Position numbers and translations under genes: made by a program. From NCBI GenBank assembly GCA_007132825.1, contig SLNX01000154.1, positions 1-6,122 of the forward strand: DNA of 6,122 bases, written 5' to 3'. The DNA comes from Bacteroidales bacterium (GTDB lineage Bacteria > Bacteroidota > Bacteroidia > Bacteroidales > UBA7960). The notes below the pieces were generated by a model. It had not been told where the DNA came from, made no database searches, and saw only the letters and a list, made by a program, of their open reading frames with translations. Every line of letters starts with the position of its first letter. Positions within the stretch are counted from its first letter, which is position 1. This document shows positions 6,053-6,122 of the stretch, one piece after another.

Positions 6053-6122
6053 AGCTGCCCTTTCAGGGCGCTAATTGGTTGTTGTCCTCATTTACCCAGG
6101 GCGTTGCCACTGGGCTGAATTA
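6053..6122. repeat. Two-hairpin REP-like interspersed repeat (cut by window edge)
   Basis: Two hairpins lie 22 bp apart. The first (6053-6072) pairs AGC with GCT and GCCCT with AGGGC around a TTC loop, 8 bp with a single bulged T at 6056. The second (6095-6114) pairs CCCAG with CTGGG and GGC with GCC around a GTT loop, 8 bp with a single bulged A at 6109. Both have G+C-rich stems, three-base loops and one bulge, unlike the AT-rich surroundings. The sequence resembles interspersed palindromic repeats I recall from intergenic regions of Bacteroidota and other bacteria, of the kind mobilised by RAYT transposases; no such transposase is in the window. The element may continue beyond 6122. It lies upstream of the lipoprotein gene, so a terminator role for that gene is excluded; it could terminate or process a transcript arriving from outside. 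Confidence 0.6.

Noticed and set aside
6053..6072. Hairpin at 6053-6072 as an intrinsic terminator
   Set aside because: On the plus strand no T run follows the stem. On the minus strand the stem is followed by A-rich sequence, and it lies upstream of the lipoprotein gene, so it cannot terminate it. The repeat interpretation fits better.

Overview
The window looks like a core chromosomal segment from a member of the Bacteroidota. Three things point there: an adjacent gldE-gldD pair, which is characteristic of the phylum; the Bacteroidota forms of pyruvate kinase, QueD and small TonB-domain proteins; and promoter-like TAnnTTTG elements with A-rich leaders in place of Shine-Dalgarno sites. I cannot name a genus. 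No phage, plasmid, CRISPR, rRNA or tRNA signal is visible.

Layout. Bases 1-36 may hold the last codons of an upstream plus-strand gene. Pyruvate kinase (pyk) follows on the plus strand (52-1473) and ends 21 bp from gldD, which runs towards it. All other genes are on the minus strand. Read in transcription order from the right they are: a conserved lipoprotein of unknown function (6000-5410), an alpha/beta hydrolase (5292-4393), a small stand-alone TonB C-terminal-domain protein (4420-3962, overlapping the hydrolase by 28 bp), QueD (3922-3467), gldE (3403-2075) and gldD (2070-1495). The last five have gaps of -28, 39, 63 and 4 bp and could be one transcription unit. Promoter-like TAnnTTTG boxes precede the hydrolase and gldE. 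The right edge (6053-6122) holds two tandem hairpins that resemble a REP-like interspersed repeat.

How the genes may work together. GldE (membrane CNNM/CBS/CorC protein) and GldD (outer-membrane lipoprotein) belong to the gliding-motility gene set, which is also kept in many non-gliding Bacteroidota. QueD makes 6-carboxytetrahydropterin for queuosine synthesis. The hydrolase has an intact catalytic triad but no assignable substrate. The TonB-domain protein has no membrane anchor, so it is unlikely to act as a classical energy transducer. Pyk is glycolytic and unrelated to the minus-strand cluster.

No gene-free stretch exceeds 300 bases; the longest gaps are 5293-5409 and 6001-6122, and both are described. 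Most of the window is ordinary housekeeping sequence. The points most worth a second look are the paired hairpins at the right end, the anchorless TonB-domain protein and the uncharacterised lipoprotein. I do not see convincing evidence of a wholly new system.
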